The notes below the pieces were generated by a model, which searched no databases, was not told where the DNA came from, and saw only the letters and a program-made list of their open reading frames with translations. DNA of 15,772 bases from JBAVEL01 sp049587715. Lineage in GTDB: Bacteria; Bacteroidota; Ignavibacteria; UBA10030; UBA6906. Where the stretch lies: contig JBAVEL010000128.1 in assembly GCA_049587715.1 (NCBI GenBank), positions 1 to 15,772 on the forward strand. Direction: 5' to 3'. The translations under genes and the position numbers were made by a program. This document shows positions 1 to 6,654 of this stretch, piece by piece (the first letter of the stretch is position 1; every line of letters begins with the position of its first letter).

Positions 1-892
1 CTTCAAGATGGCCGATGAGCTCATGCCCCGGGGGAAGAAGATCGTGTATACGAGGGGCAGACGGACGGAGTTCAACGAGGAGTACGTCTCCTCGGGTGCG
101 GCGCGGTTTGCGGATGTGGGCCTCATCATCCTTGTCAACAACGGATCCGCCTCCGCCAGTGAGATCGTCTCGGGGGCAGTGCAGGACTGGGACCGCGGGC
201 TCATCGTGGGGGAGAGCACGTTCGGGAAGGGGTTGGTCCAGCGGCAGTTCGATCTCAAGGACGGCTCCGCGTTGCGGTTGACCACGGCCCGCTATTATAC
301 GCCCAGCGGCCGTCTGATTCAGCGCCCGTACGACGGGGACCGGGACCTCTACCAGCGGGCCGCCTACGAGCGGGAGGAACAGGAGGGCGAGAACCTCACG
401 CATGAAGCGGAACGGGACACCACCCGCCCCGTTTTCAAGACGGCGGGCGGGCGTCCGGTCTACGGAGGCGGAGGCATCACCCCCGACTACATCGTGAAAT
501 CCGACCGGCTGAACGCCTACACCGTGCAGCTCCGCAGCAAGCTGGTCTTCGTGGACTGCGCCAACCGGTACGTGGAACGGCACAAGGAGGAGCTCCGGGC
601 GCGGTACGGCAGTGAGAGCGCCCGGTTCGCGGCCGAGTTCGAGGTTCCCGGCGAGATCCTCCAGGACATCCGGCGGCTGTCGGATGCCAAGGGGATCGAG
701 TTCAACCAGGAGCAGTACGACAAGGACCTGAAGTACATCCGGGCCTTTGCCAAGGCCCTGATCGCCCGCAGCCTCTGGGGAAACGAGGGGTCGGCCCGCG
801 TGATGCTCCGCGAGGACGTGCAGTTCCGGAAAGCATTGACCCTCTTCCCGGAGGCGGAGCGGATTGCGCGCTCCATCACCAGTCTGAAGTGA
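1..892 (+). CDS. S41 family C-terminal processing peptidase, 5'-truncated
   Basis: This is the C-terminal part of a CtpA/Prc-like serine protease that acts in the periplasm or at the envelope. The frame is already open at base 2, so the ATG at 8 is internal and the real start lies outside the window. Counting from that Met, the nucleophile region reads NNGSASASE with the likely catalytic Ser at residue 49, and the general-base Lys is residue 74 in STFGKG. The 25-residue spacing matches the Ser/Lys dyad of Prc and CtpA. The protease domain closes near the GGGGITPDYIV stretch (about residues 152-162). About 130 further residues follow, with charged helical character, a tail I associate with S41 proteins of FCB-type bacteria (recalled, not searched). 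The PDZ domain and any signal peptide would be upstream. A 10-base gap separates it from the next gene. The family call is firm; the substrate is unknown. Confidence 0.93.
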   Translation, partial: FKMADELMPRGKKIVYTRGRRTEFNEEYVSSGAARFADVGLIILVNNGSASASEIVSGAVQDWDRGLIVGESTFGKGLVQRQFDLKDGSALRLTTARYYTPSGRLIQRPYDGDRDLYQRAAYEREEQEGENLTHEAERDTTRPVFKTAGGRPVYGGGGITPDYIVKSDRLNAYTVQLRSKLVFVDCANRYVERHKEELRARYGSESARFAAEFEVPGEILQDIRRLSDAKGIEFNQEQYDKDLKYIRAFAKALIARSLWGNEGSARVMLREDVQFRKALTLFPEAERIARSITSLK

Positions 893-902
893 CACCACGG
901 AG

Positions 903-1724
903 ATGCCCGCCTTGTCTCTCCGGAGCCGGGGCCTGAGAAGCCCCCGCGCGGCCGCCGCCCTCGCGTGGATGCTGTGGGCGGCGGCTCCGGCGCCGGCACA
1001 GGACCCCGGAGGGGTCCTGCGGGAAGGTGAGGAGCTGGTCTACAACGTCCGGTATTCCTTCATCAACCTGGGGCAGGTGCGGATCCGGACCATCGGCCGG
1101 GAGACGCTGGAGGGCCGTACCGTCTTCCGGTGCAAGGCGTTCATCGACTCCTACCCCGGCGTTCCCTTTGTGGACCTGCACGCCACGTTCGAATCCTGGC
1201 TGGACACCGCTTTCTTCTCCCGCCGCTTTGTGGGAAAAACCCTGGAGGACGGCAGTTGGGATTTCTCCCGCTACCTTTTCGACTACGATGCGGGCCGGGT
1301 GATCATGGAAACCGGGACACGGGACACAGCCCTCAGCAGGAGCGAGACCACCGCCGTGGCGGGCGTGATGCAGGACGGGCTGTCGCTCTTCTTCTTCGCC
1401 CGCGACCGCCTTCGTTCGGGGAAGGCCATGGATGTCCCGGCGGTGGTGCGGGAATCGAAGGTGAACACCCGTCTCAACTTCACCAACGGCCGCAGCTCGG
1501 TGGAGGTGGATGCCGTGGAGGGGCCGGTTGCCGTGGTGGCATTCGACGGGGCCGCCGAGTTCGTGGGCATATTCGGACTGACGGGGGAGTTCGAGGGGTG
1601 GTTCAGCGACGACTCCGCCCGCGTGCCGATCCTGGCAAAGATGAAGGTCATCATCGGGAGTATCACGCTGGAGCTGATGGAGTGGAAGCGGCCCGGCTGG
1701 ACCCCGCCCAGGGGAGGAGCCTGA
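903..1724 (+). CDS. DUF3108 family exported protein
   Basis: The 273-residue protein starts with a signal peptide: Arg-rich n-region (residues 7-15), hydrophobic AAAALAWMLWAAAP core and a probable cleavage after Ala near residue 32 (APA before QDPGG). The mature part opens with EGEELVYNVRYSFINLGQV, typical of DUF3108 proteins, which are predicted periplasmic beta-rich proteins of unknown function. The rest is beta-strand-rich and ends with an MKVIIGSITLELMEWKRPG stretch. The GGAG at 899-902 touches the ATG, which is too close for ideal initiation; the in-frame TTG at 912 would have a 9-base spacing and keep the signal peptide, so the start is uncertain by three codons. The gene lies 10 bases after the S41 peptidase and 2 bases before the next gene, so co-transcription is likely. 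Family assignment is from recognised pattern, with no function claimed. Confidence 0.82.
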   Translation: MPALSLRSRGLRSPRAAAALAWMLWAAAPAPAQDPGGVLREGEELVYNVRYSFINLGQVRIRTIGRETLEGRTVFRCKAFIDSYPGVPFVDLHATFESWLDTAFFSRRFVGKTLEDGSWDFSRYLFDYDAGRVIMETGTRDTALSRSETTAVAGVMQDGLSLFFFARDRLRSGKAMDVPAVVRESKVNTRLNFTNGRSSVEVDAVEGPVAVVAFDGAAEFVGIFGLTGEFEGWFSDDSARVPILAKMKVIIGSITLELMEWKRPGWTPPRGGA

Positions 1725-1726
1725 CA

Positions 1727-2245
1727 ATGCCCGTGCGTGCCCATCGCGGCAAGAGCCCGCAGATTCCCCCTTCGGCGATGGTGGCGCCCGGTGCATACCT
1801 CATCGGCGACGTGCGCCTGGGGGAGGAGGCAAGCGTGTGGTTTGAGTGCGTGCTGCGGGCGGACATCAATGCCATTCTCGTGGGGGACCGGAGCAACATC
1901 CAGGACGGCTGCGTCATCCACGTCACCCACGAGCGGCCGGCGGTGGTGGGGCAGGATGTCACCGTGGGCCACCGGGCCGTGCTGCATGCCTGTACGGTGG
2001 AGGATTGCTGTCTCGTGGGCATGGGCTCTGTGGTTCTGGACGGCGCCCGTATCGGGCCTCTGTCGGTGGTGGCCGCCGGAGCAGTCGTGCTCCAGGAAGC
2101 GGTCATCCCCGGGGGTTCCCTGGCCGCCGGGGTCCCGGCGCGCGTGATACGCCCGCTGACCCCCGAGGAGAAACGCCGGCTGGAGGAGTCGGCGCGAGAC
2201 TACGTGGAGTTCGCGCGGGAGTTCCGCATTCCTCCCACCGCCTGA
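1727..2245 (+). CDS. Gamma-class carbonic anhydrase-like hexapeptide-repeat protein
   Basis: A 172-residue left-handed beta-helix protein of the YrdA/CaiE/PaaY/gamma-carbonic anhydrase group. Hexapeptide repeats run through most of it: residues 20-36 (VAPGAYLIGDVRLGEEA), 48-64, 73-86 and 96-126. The expected zinc histidines are His65 (VIHVTH), His82 (VGHR) and His87 (VLHAC), and Arg44, Asp46, Gln59 and Asp60 sit at the positions conserved in the family. The C-terminal helix (about 145-165, PEEKRRLEESARDYVEFARE) is typical of YrdA-like members. These proteins are cytoplasmic trimers; carbonic anhydrase activity is proved for some and absent in many, so the reaction is inferred. The start is an ATG two bases after the previous stop, with GGGGAGGAG at 1711-1719 as ribosome binding site. 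The open frame extends upstream of this ATG but overlaps the DUF3108 gene and is not coding there. Confidence 0.9.
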   Translation: MPVRAHRGKSPQIPPSAMVAPGAYLIGDVRLGEEASVWFECVLRADINAILVGDRSNIQDGCVIHVTHERPAVVGQDVTVGHRAVLHACTVEDCCLVGMGSVVLDGARIGPLSVVAAGAVVLQEAVIPGGSLAAGVPARVIRPLTPEEKRRLEESARDYVEFAREFRIPPTA

Positions 2246-2253
2246 GCCGCGCC

Positions 2254-3150
2254 ATGAAGGTCCGATTCTGGGGTACACGGGGCTCCATTCCCACTCCGGG
2301 GAGGGAGACGATCCGCTACGGGGGGAATACCCCCTGTTTGGAGGTGCGGCTCCCCGCCAACAACCTGGTCATCCTCGACGCCGGGACGGGTATCCGGGGT
2401 CTGGGGGATGCGCTGATGGCAAAGGGGGAGTCGGTGAAGGCGTTCATCGCCCTGACCCACCCCCACTGGGATCACATCCAGGGGTTCCCCTTCTTCAAGC
2501 CCGCCTTCATCTCCGGGAATGAGTTCACCATCCTGGGTCCCCAGTTCCGCTCCGTGACCCTCCGCCAGATGATTGCGGACCAGATGAACAAGGTCTATTT
2601 CCCCATCCAGCTCAGCGAGCTGAAGGCGAGGATCAACTTCATGCCCCTGCGCGAGGAATCGGTGTCGCTGTTCGGGGCCACCCTGAGCTCCTGCTATGTC
2701 AACCACCCTGCATGCGCGCTCGGCTACCGGCTGGAATGCGGCTCCCACACGCTGGTGTACATACCCGACAACGAGCCTTTCGACCGGGAGCTGGCGCGTT
2801 CGGTGGGGAATGTGGAGAAGGGGATCGTGGACCGGTACATGAAGCACCGGGGCAATCCCAACCAGCGTATCTTTGATTTTGCGCGCGGCGCCGACCTCCT
2901 GATTCACGACGCCACCTATACGCCGGAGGAGTATGTCAATCACGTGGGGTGGGGTCACGCACACTACCTGTTTACCCTGGAGGTGGCGGCGGAAGCGGGG
3001 GTGAAGAGGCTGGTGCTGTTTCACCACGATCAGACGCACCCGGACGAGAAAGTGGACGAGATCCTCACCAAGTGCAGGAAGGAGATCCGCCACAGGAACT
3101 ACCGGTTCGAGTGTGTTGCGGCGGCCGAGGGGCTCGAACTGGAATGGTAA
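2254..3150 (+). CDS. Metallo-beta-lactamase-fold hydrolase (COG1235/PhnP-like group)
   Basis: A 298-residue cytoplasmic MBL-fold protein. It opens with MKVRFWGTRGSIPTPG, the N-terminus of a widespread group that also contains cyclic phosphodiesterase-like enzymes. Metal ligands visible are the HxHxDH motif (His69, His71, Asp73, His74), His151 in NHPACALGYR, Asp172 in LVYIPDNE, His218-Asp219 in LLIHDA and the late His257-His258 pair in LFHHDQTH. The set is complete, so an active di-metal hydrolase is expected, but the substrate cannot be read from the sequence. The ATG at 2254 follows the previous stop by 8 bases and has no recognisable Shine-Dalgarno sequence, so its translation may depend on coupling to the carbonic anhydrase-like gene. 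It is the last gene before a promoter-bearing intergenic region; I see no clear terminator between its stop and that promoter. Confidence 0.9.
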   Translation: MKVRFWGTRGSIPTPGRETIRYGGNTPCLEVRLPANNLVILDAGTGIRGLGDALMAKGESVKAFIALTHPHWDHIQGFPFFKPAFISGNEFTILGPQFRSVTLRQMIADQMNKVYFPIQLSELKARINFMPLREESVSLFGATLSSCYVNHPACALGYRLECGSHTLVYIPDNEPFDRELARSVGNVEKGIVDRYMKHRGNPNQRIFDFARGADLLIHDATYTPEEYVNHVGWGHAHYLFTLEVAAEAGVKRLVLFHHDQTHPDEKVDEILTKCRKEIRHRNYRFECVAAAEGLELEW

Positions 3151-3175
3151 GGGACGCGCTCCGGCAGGGGTGTGC

Positions 3176-3204
3176 TTGACAATCAGGCGGGGCGTGCCTA
3201 TATT
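3176..3204 (+). promoter_or_regulatory. Sigma70-type promoter before the ybeY-topA cluster
   Basis: A perfect -35 box TTGACA (3176-3181), a 17-base spacer and a -10 box TATATT (3199-3204, five of six consensus positions). The surrounding DNA is GC-rich, so an AT-rich -10 at exact spacing is unlikely by chance. Predicted transcription start is about 3210-3212. It separates the upstream cluster from the one starting at 3326. Confidence 0.75.
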
Positions 3205-3210
3205 GCCGCC

Positions 3211-3293
3211 GGTATGACCGAGTATCGACGATCTCCGGGACCCCGGTTCGCGTCAGTCGCACAGCGAGCATGACCGAACCGGGGTTTCTGTTG
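3211..3293 (+). ncRNA. Candidate structured leader RNA or small RNA
   Basis: The stretch from the predicted transcription start to the T-rich end of a long hairpin is about 80 bases. It could form a small 5' hairpin (3220-3234, GAG/CTC and ATC/GAT pairs round a GAC loop) and a much stronger 3' hairpin (3241-3284) followed by TTTCTGTTGT. That layout of promoter, compact fold and terminator-like end fits either a small RNA or an attenuator in the leader of the next gene. I do not recognise a known RNA family. It also contains a possible 19-codon ORF (3214-3273). Confidence 0.3.
3241..3293 (+). terminator. Long hairpin with T-rich tail (terminator or attenuator)
   Basis: The outer stem is a perfect 10 base pairs: CCCCGGTTCG (3241-3250) with CGAACCGGGG (3275-3284). 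It continues inward after one bulged C as GTCA (3252-3255) with TGAC (3271-3274), then TCGC (3257-3260) with GCGA (3264-3267) round an ACA loop, 18 pairs in all. TTTCTGTTGT follows at 3285-3294. The T tract is interrupted, so termination may be partial. It lies 42 bases before the ATG at 3326. Confidence 0.5.
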
Positions 3294-3325
3294 TCCGCCG
3301 TCCAATGAGCCGAACGGAGAGGGGC

Positions 3326-3814
3326 ATGGGCTTTCGTTTCAGGCCGACCGACATGCGGAAGCTGGCGCGGGTGCTGGGGTGCCGGGCCGCGCGCAGAGGG
3401 TCGTGTTACCGTTTCACCCTCGGCGGCGGGGATCCGGCGCGGGGCCTCGCCCTGGAAATCTTCCCCGATATCCCCATCGGAAACAGAAGGGGGAGTCTGG
3501 TCTCCGTGTACACGGGAGGAGTCCATCTCCAGCTCCATTTCTGCTCGGGATACGTCCTGAGTACGCTTCTGGGGGAAGCCACCTTTGTGGGAGAGCACGA
3601 CGGGCGGCTTTCCGGCCTCATCGTGGAGCGGGGGGGGGGCGCCTCCCTGTATGCCAATGTTGACCGCACCATGCTCTCGGGGGATTTCACACGCCTGGGG
3701 CCGGAGGTCATGCTCTCGGGCATTGCGCTGTCCCTGGCGGACGGCATCCTGGACGGACCGTCCCGGACCCTGCGGGGCGGCCCCCCTTTGCGCGGAAGGC
3801 GGAAAAAGGCGTGA
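3326..3814 (+). CDS. Unrecognised 162-residue protein, first gene of the ybeY-topA cluster
   Basis: I do not recognise a family. The N-terminus is basic (MGFRFRPTDMRKLARVLG), the middle is a mixture of short hydrophobic strands (LALEIFPDIPIGN, LVSVYTGGVHLQLHF, ASLYANVDRTMLSGDF), and the C-terminus is basic and probably disordered (residues 145-162, ending GRRKKA). There is no signal peptide or membrane segment. The ATG at 3326 is preferred because GGAGAGG (3316-3322) lies just upstream at good spacing; an in-frame ATG at 3305 would add seven residues but has no such site. It is the first gene after the strong promoter at 3176-3204, and its stop overlaps the GTG of ybeY (GTGA at 3811-3814), so the two are probably translationally coupled. 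A run of ten G at 3630-3639 encodes Arg102-Gly105 and could be a slippage site. Coding status is supported by position, ribosome binding site, coupling and codon bias. Confidence 0.75.
   Translation: MGFRFRPTDMRKLARVLGCRAARRGSCYRFTLGGGDPARGLALEIFPDIPIGNRRGSLVSVYTGGVHLQLHFCSGYVLSTLLGEATFVGEHDGRLSGLIVERGGGASLYANVDRTMLSGDFTRLGPEVMLSGIALSLADGILDGPSRTLRGGPPLRGRRKKA
3630..3639 (+). repeat. Homopolymer tract of ten G inside a coding region
   Basis: Ten consecutive G residues, read in frame as the end of an Arg codon, two Gly codons and the start of a third. It is the longest mononucleotide run I noticed in the window; the Omp85 gene has a run of eight G at 11428-11435. Runs of this length can slip during replication and are also prone to sequencing error. 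Confidence 0.9.
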
Positions 3815-4308
3815 TCCGGGTCCGCGTCCATCATGTCCATCCGCACGCCCGGCCTGCCGCCCGGGATGCCGTCCGGTGCGTGCGAACGGTCCTCCGCGGC
3901 GAACGGCGGAGTGCGGGGGATCTGGCCGTGATCCTGGCGGATACGACGACCGTGCGGGCGCTGAACCGGCGGTATCTGGGGCACGACCGGTCCACCGACG
4001 TGCTGAGTTTTCCGCTGGCGGAGGGGAGGATCCTGGAGGGGGAGGTGTACGTGAACCTGGACCGGGCCCGCGCGCAGGCCAGGGACTACGGCGTCTCCTA
4101 CCCGGAGGAGGTCATCCGCCTGGTGGTGCACGGGACGCTGCACCTCGCCGGCTATGAGGACGGGACGGCGCTGGCGAGACGGGCCATGCGGCTCCGGGAA
4201 GACCGCTATGTGGAGGCGCTTGCGGGGCGGAGGCCGGCCCGCTCCGGCGGAAGAACCCCGCGCAGGTCCCGGGGAGGGAGGAAGAGCGGCGAGGTGACAC
4301 GCGGATGA
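3811..4308 (+). CDS. ybeY: Endoribonuclease YbeY (rRNA maturation)
   Basis: YbeY is a single-strand-specific metallo-endoribonuclease needed for 16S rRNA 3'-end maturation and ribosome quality control. The 165-residue protein shows the family motif STDVLSFPL (residues 61-69) and the metal-binding region HGTLHLAGYED. His107 and His111 are present, but the third ligand position is Asp117 instead of the usual His (GYDH in Bacillus and Escherichia). I recall Bacteroidota YbeY proteins with Asp here (GYKD), so this looks like a lineage variant and not a dead enzyme. The last 25 residues are rich in Arg and Gly, longer than the usual end, and may be disordered or RNA-contacting. The start is GTG overlapping the previous stop; the stop overlaps the topA ATG (ATGA at 4305-4308). 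Both overlaps suggest coupled translation. Confidence 0.92.
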   Translation: MIRVRVHHVHPHARPAARDAVRCVRTVLRGERRSAGDLAVILADTTTVRALNRRYLGHDRSTDVLSFPLAEGRILEGEVYVNLDRARAQARDYGVSYPEEVIRLVVHGTLHLAGYEDGTALARRAMRLREDRYVEALAGRRPARSGGRTPRRSRGGRKSGEVTRG

Positions 4309-6650
4309 CGGCCGGAACCGGGAAAGCGGACCGGAAAGGGAAAGCGCCCCCGCGCACGCGCAGGACCCGCACACCCGACCCCCGTGCGGTGGAGGGGAAG
4401 TCCCTCATCATCGTGGAATCCCCGGCGAAGGCGAAGACGATCAACAAGTACCTGGGGCAGGCCTACGCCGTGGAGGCCTCGGTGGGCCACGTGAAGAACC
4501 TGCCCAAGAGCCGGCTGGGGATCGACGCGGAGAACGGCTTCGCCCTTGAGTACGAGACCATCAAGGGGAAAGACGAGGTGCTGCGCCGTCTCCGGGTGCA
4601 TGCGCGCGCGGCCCGGGCAGTCTATCTTGCCACCGACCCCGACCGGGAAGGGGAGGCGATCGCCTGGCACATCGCCCAGGAGGTGGAGCCGGAGAACCCG
4701 CATATCTTCCGGGTCCTCTTTCACGAGATCACCGAACGGGGGATCACGGCGGCCATGGATGCCCCCAAGAAGATCGATGCCCGGCTCGTGGATGCCCAGC
4801 AGGCCCGGCGCGCCATGGACCGGCTGGTGGGCTACACCATCTCTCCCTTCCTCTGGAAGACAATCTTCTACGGGCTTTCCGCCGGGCGCGTGCAATCGGT
4901 GGCCCTGCGGCTCATCTGCGAGAGGGAGGCGGCGGTGGCCTCCTTCGTGAGCACCGAATACTGGTCCATCGTGGCCGAGTTCCGGAGCGAAGGGAAGGAT
5001 CCGTTCCTGGCCCGTCTGGCCAGAGTCGGCGACCGGGAGCCCTCGATCGGGGACACGGCAGCGGCGGAAGCACTGGGTTCCGACATCCGGAGCCGGTCCT
5101 TCGCCGTTGCCGACATCCAGACCCGTCCTGTCCGGCGCAACCCTCCGGCTCCGTTCATCACCAGCACGCTGCAACAGGAGGCGGCGCGGCGGCTGCGCTT
5201 CCATGCGAAGCGAACCATGATGCTGGCGCAGAAGCTGTATGAGGGGGTGGAACTCGGGGAAGAGGGCCGGGTGGGGCTCATTACCTACATGCGGACGGAT
5301 TCCACCCGTCTCAGCGAGGATGCCGTGCGGGATGTGCGGGAGTTCATTTTCACGAACTACGGAAAGGAGTATGTCCCCCATGAGAGGCGGCTCTTCAAGC
5401 GCGCCCGGGGCTCCCAGGACGCGCACGAGGCCATCCGCCCCACGTCCCTCCGGTTCACCCCGCGGGCGGTCCGCCGCTTCCTGGATGAGGATATGGCCGC
5501 CCTGTACGAGCTTGTCTGGAACCGATTTCTCGCCTGTCAGATGACGGCGGCCGTGAGCGATCAGACGACCGTGGAAGTGCGGGGAGGTCCCTACCTGTTC
5601 CGGGCATCCGACTCCATGCCCCGGTTCCGGGGGTTCCTGCAGGTCTACGAGGAGGCAGCCGAAGGCGAGGAGCGGGACCCCGACGAGGATCCCGTGTCCC
5701 GGCTCCCCGCCGGACTCCGCCCCGGCGAGGAGGCGGCGCTCGAACGGGTGATCCCGAACCAGCACTTCACCAAGCCGCCTCCCCGGTACACGGAGAGCAC
5801 CCTGGTGAAGGAGCTGGAATCGCTCGGGATCGGCCGGCCGAGCACCTATGCCCTGATTGTGGACACCATCCAGGCGCGCAAGTATGTGGAACAGAGGGAG
5901 CGCCGTCTGTTTCCGACCGAGCTGGGGACCGCGGTGCATTCCATCCTCGTGCAGAGTTTCCCGCATCTGTTCAATGTCGGTTTTACCGCCCGGATGGAGG
6001 AGGAGCTGGATACCATCGCCTCGGCGGAACGCTCCTATGCCCAGGTCATGGAGGATTTCTACAGGCCCTTCATGCGGGACGTGGAGGGTATGCAGAAGCA
6101 CAGCGCGGCCATCAAGAAGTCCCTCCAGGAGACGACGGACGAGGCATGCGAGCTGTGCGGGAAGCCCATGATCATCAAGTGGGGCCGGAACGGGAGGTTC
6201 ATGGCCTGCAGCGGCTATCCCGGCTGCAAGAACACAAAGCCCCTCCCCCACGAGCAGGAGCAGACCCGGCAGAACACCGGCATCACGTGCGACCTCTGCG
6301 GGGGGGACATGGTGGTGAAGGGCGGGAGGTTCGGAACCTTCATGGGCTGCGCCAACTACCCCGCATGCAAGAACACGAAGCCCCTCTCCATAGGCGTACA
6401 CTGCCCCAAATGCGCCGACGGGTATGTGATCGAACGCCGGACCAGGCGGAAACGGGTGTTCTACGGGTGCAGCCGGTATCCCGCATGCGATTTTGCCTCC
6501 TGGGACAGGCCCGTGGGAGAGCCGTGCGACACGTGCGGGAATACCTACATGGTGCTCAAGTCCTCCCAGGCGCGGGGGGAGTATCTGGCGTGTCCCGCAT
6601 GCAAAGCCGAAGTGGCCCGCCCGGGGGAGGTTCAGGAGACCGCTTCCTGA
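4305..6650 (+). CDS. topA: DNA topoisomerase I (type IA)
   Basis: TopA relaxes negative supercoils by cutting one strand and passing the other. At 781 residues it has the full architecture: a Toprim domain from residue 32 (SLIIVESPAKAKT, Glu38) with the acidic triad in ATDPDREGEAIAW (Asp111, Asp113, Glu115); the catalytic core with the nucleophile Tyr328 in GLITYMRTDSTRL (compare Tyr319 of the E. coli enzyme); and the conserved GIGRPSTYA loop at 508-516. Four C4 zinc ribbons close the protein: Cys615/618/635/641, 662/665/682/688, 700/703/722/728 and 741/744/763/766. The first 30 residues are a Lys/Arg/Pro-rich extension before the Toprim domain. The ATG overlaps the ybeY stop, and the recombinase gene starts four bases after the topA stop. 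Confidence 0.97.
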   Translation: MTAGTGKADRKGKAPPRTRRTRTPDPRAVEGKSLIIVESPAKAKTINKYLGQAYAVEASVGHVKNLPKSRLGIDAENGFALEYETIKGKDEVLRRLRVHARAARAVYLATDPDREGEAIAWHIAQEVEPENPHIFRVLFHEITERGITAAMDAPKKIDARLVDAQQARRAMDRLVGYTISPFLWKTIFYGLSAGRVQSVALRLICEREAAVASFVSTEYWSIVAEFRSEGKDPFLARLARVGDREPSIGDTAAAEALGSDIRSRSFAVADIQTRPVRRNPPAPFITSTLQQEAARRLRFHAKRTMMLAQKLYEGVELGEEGRVGLITYMRTDSTRLSEDAVRDVREFIFTNYGKEYVPHERRLFKRARGSQDAHEAIRPTSLRFTPRAVRRFLDEDMAALYELVWNRFLACQMTAAVSDQTTVEVRGGPYLFRASDSMPRFRGFLQVYEEAAEGEERDPDEDPVSRLPAGLRPGEEAALERVIPNQHFTKPPPRYTESTLVKELESLGIGRPSTYALIVDTIQARKYVEQRERRLFPTELGTAVHSILVQSFPHLFNVGFTARMEEELDTIASAERSYAQVMEDFYRPFMRDVEGMQKHSAAIKKSLQETTDEACELCGKPMIIKWGRNGRFMACSGYPGCKNTKPLPHEQEQTRQNTGITCDLCGGDMVVKGGRFGTFMGCANYPACKNTKPLSIGVHCPKCADGYVIERRTRRKRVFYGCSRYPACDFASWDRPVGEPCDTCGNTYMVLKSSQARGEYLACPACKAEVARPGEVQETAS

Positions 6651-6654
6651 GAGT

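Noticed and set aside
1130..1726. Upstream extension of the carbonic anhydrase-like frame
   Set aside because: It overlaps the DUF3108 gene, its translation is Gly/Arg/His low complexity, and the ATG at 1727 has a good ribosome binding site.
3211..3290. tRNA-like sequence (contains GGTTCG)
   Set aside because: No acceptor stem, anticodon arm or T-arm spacing can be formed; GGTTCG belongs to the long hairpin.
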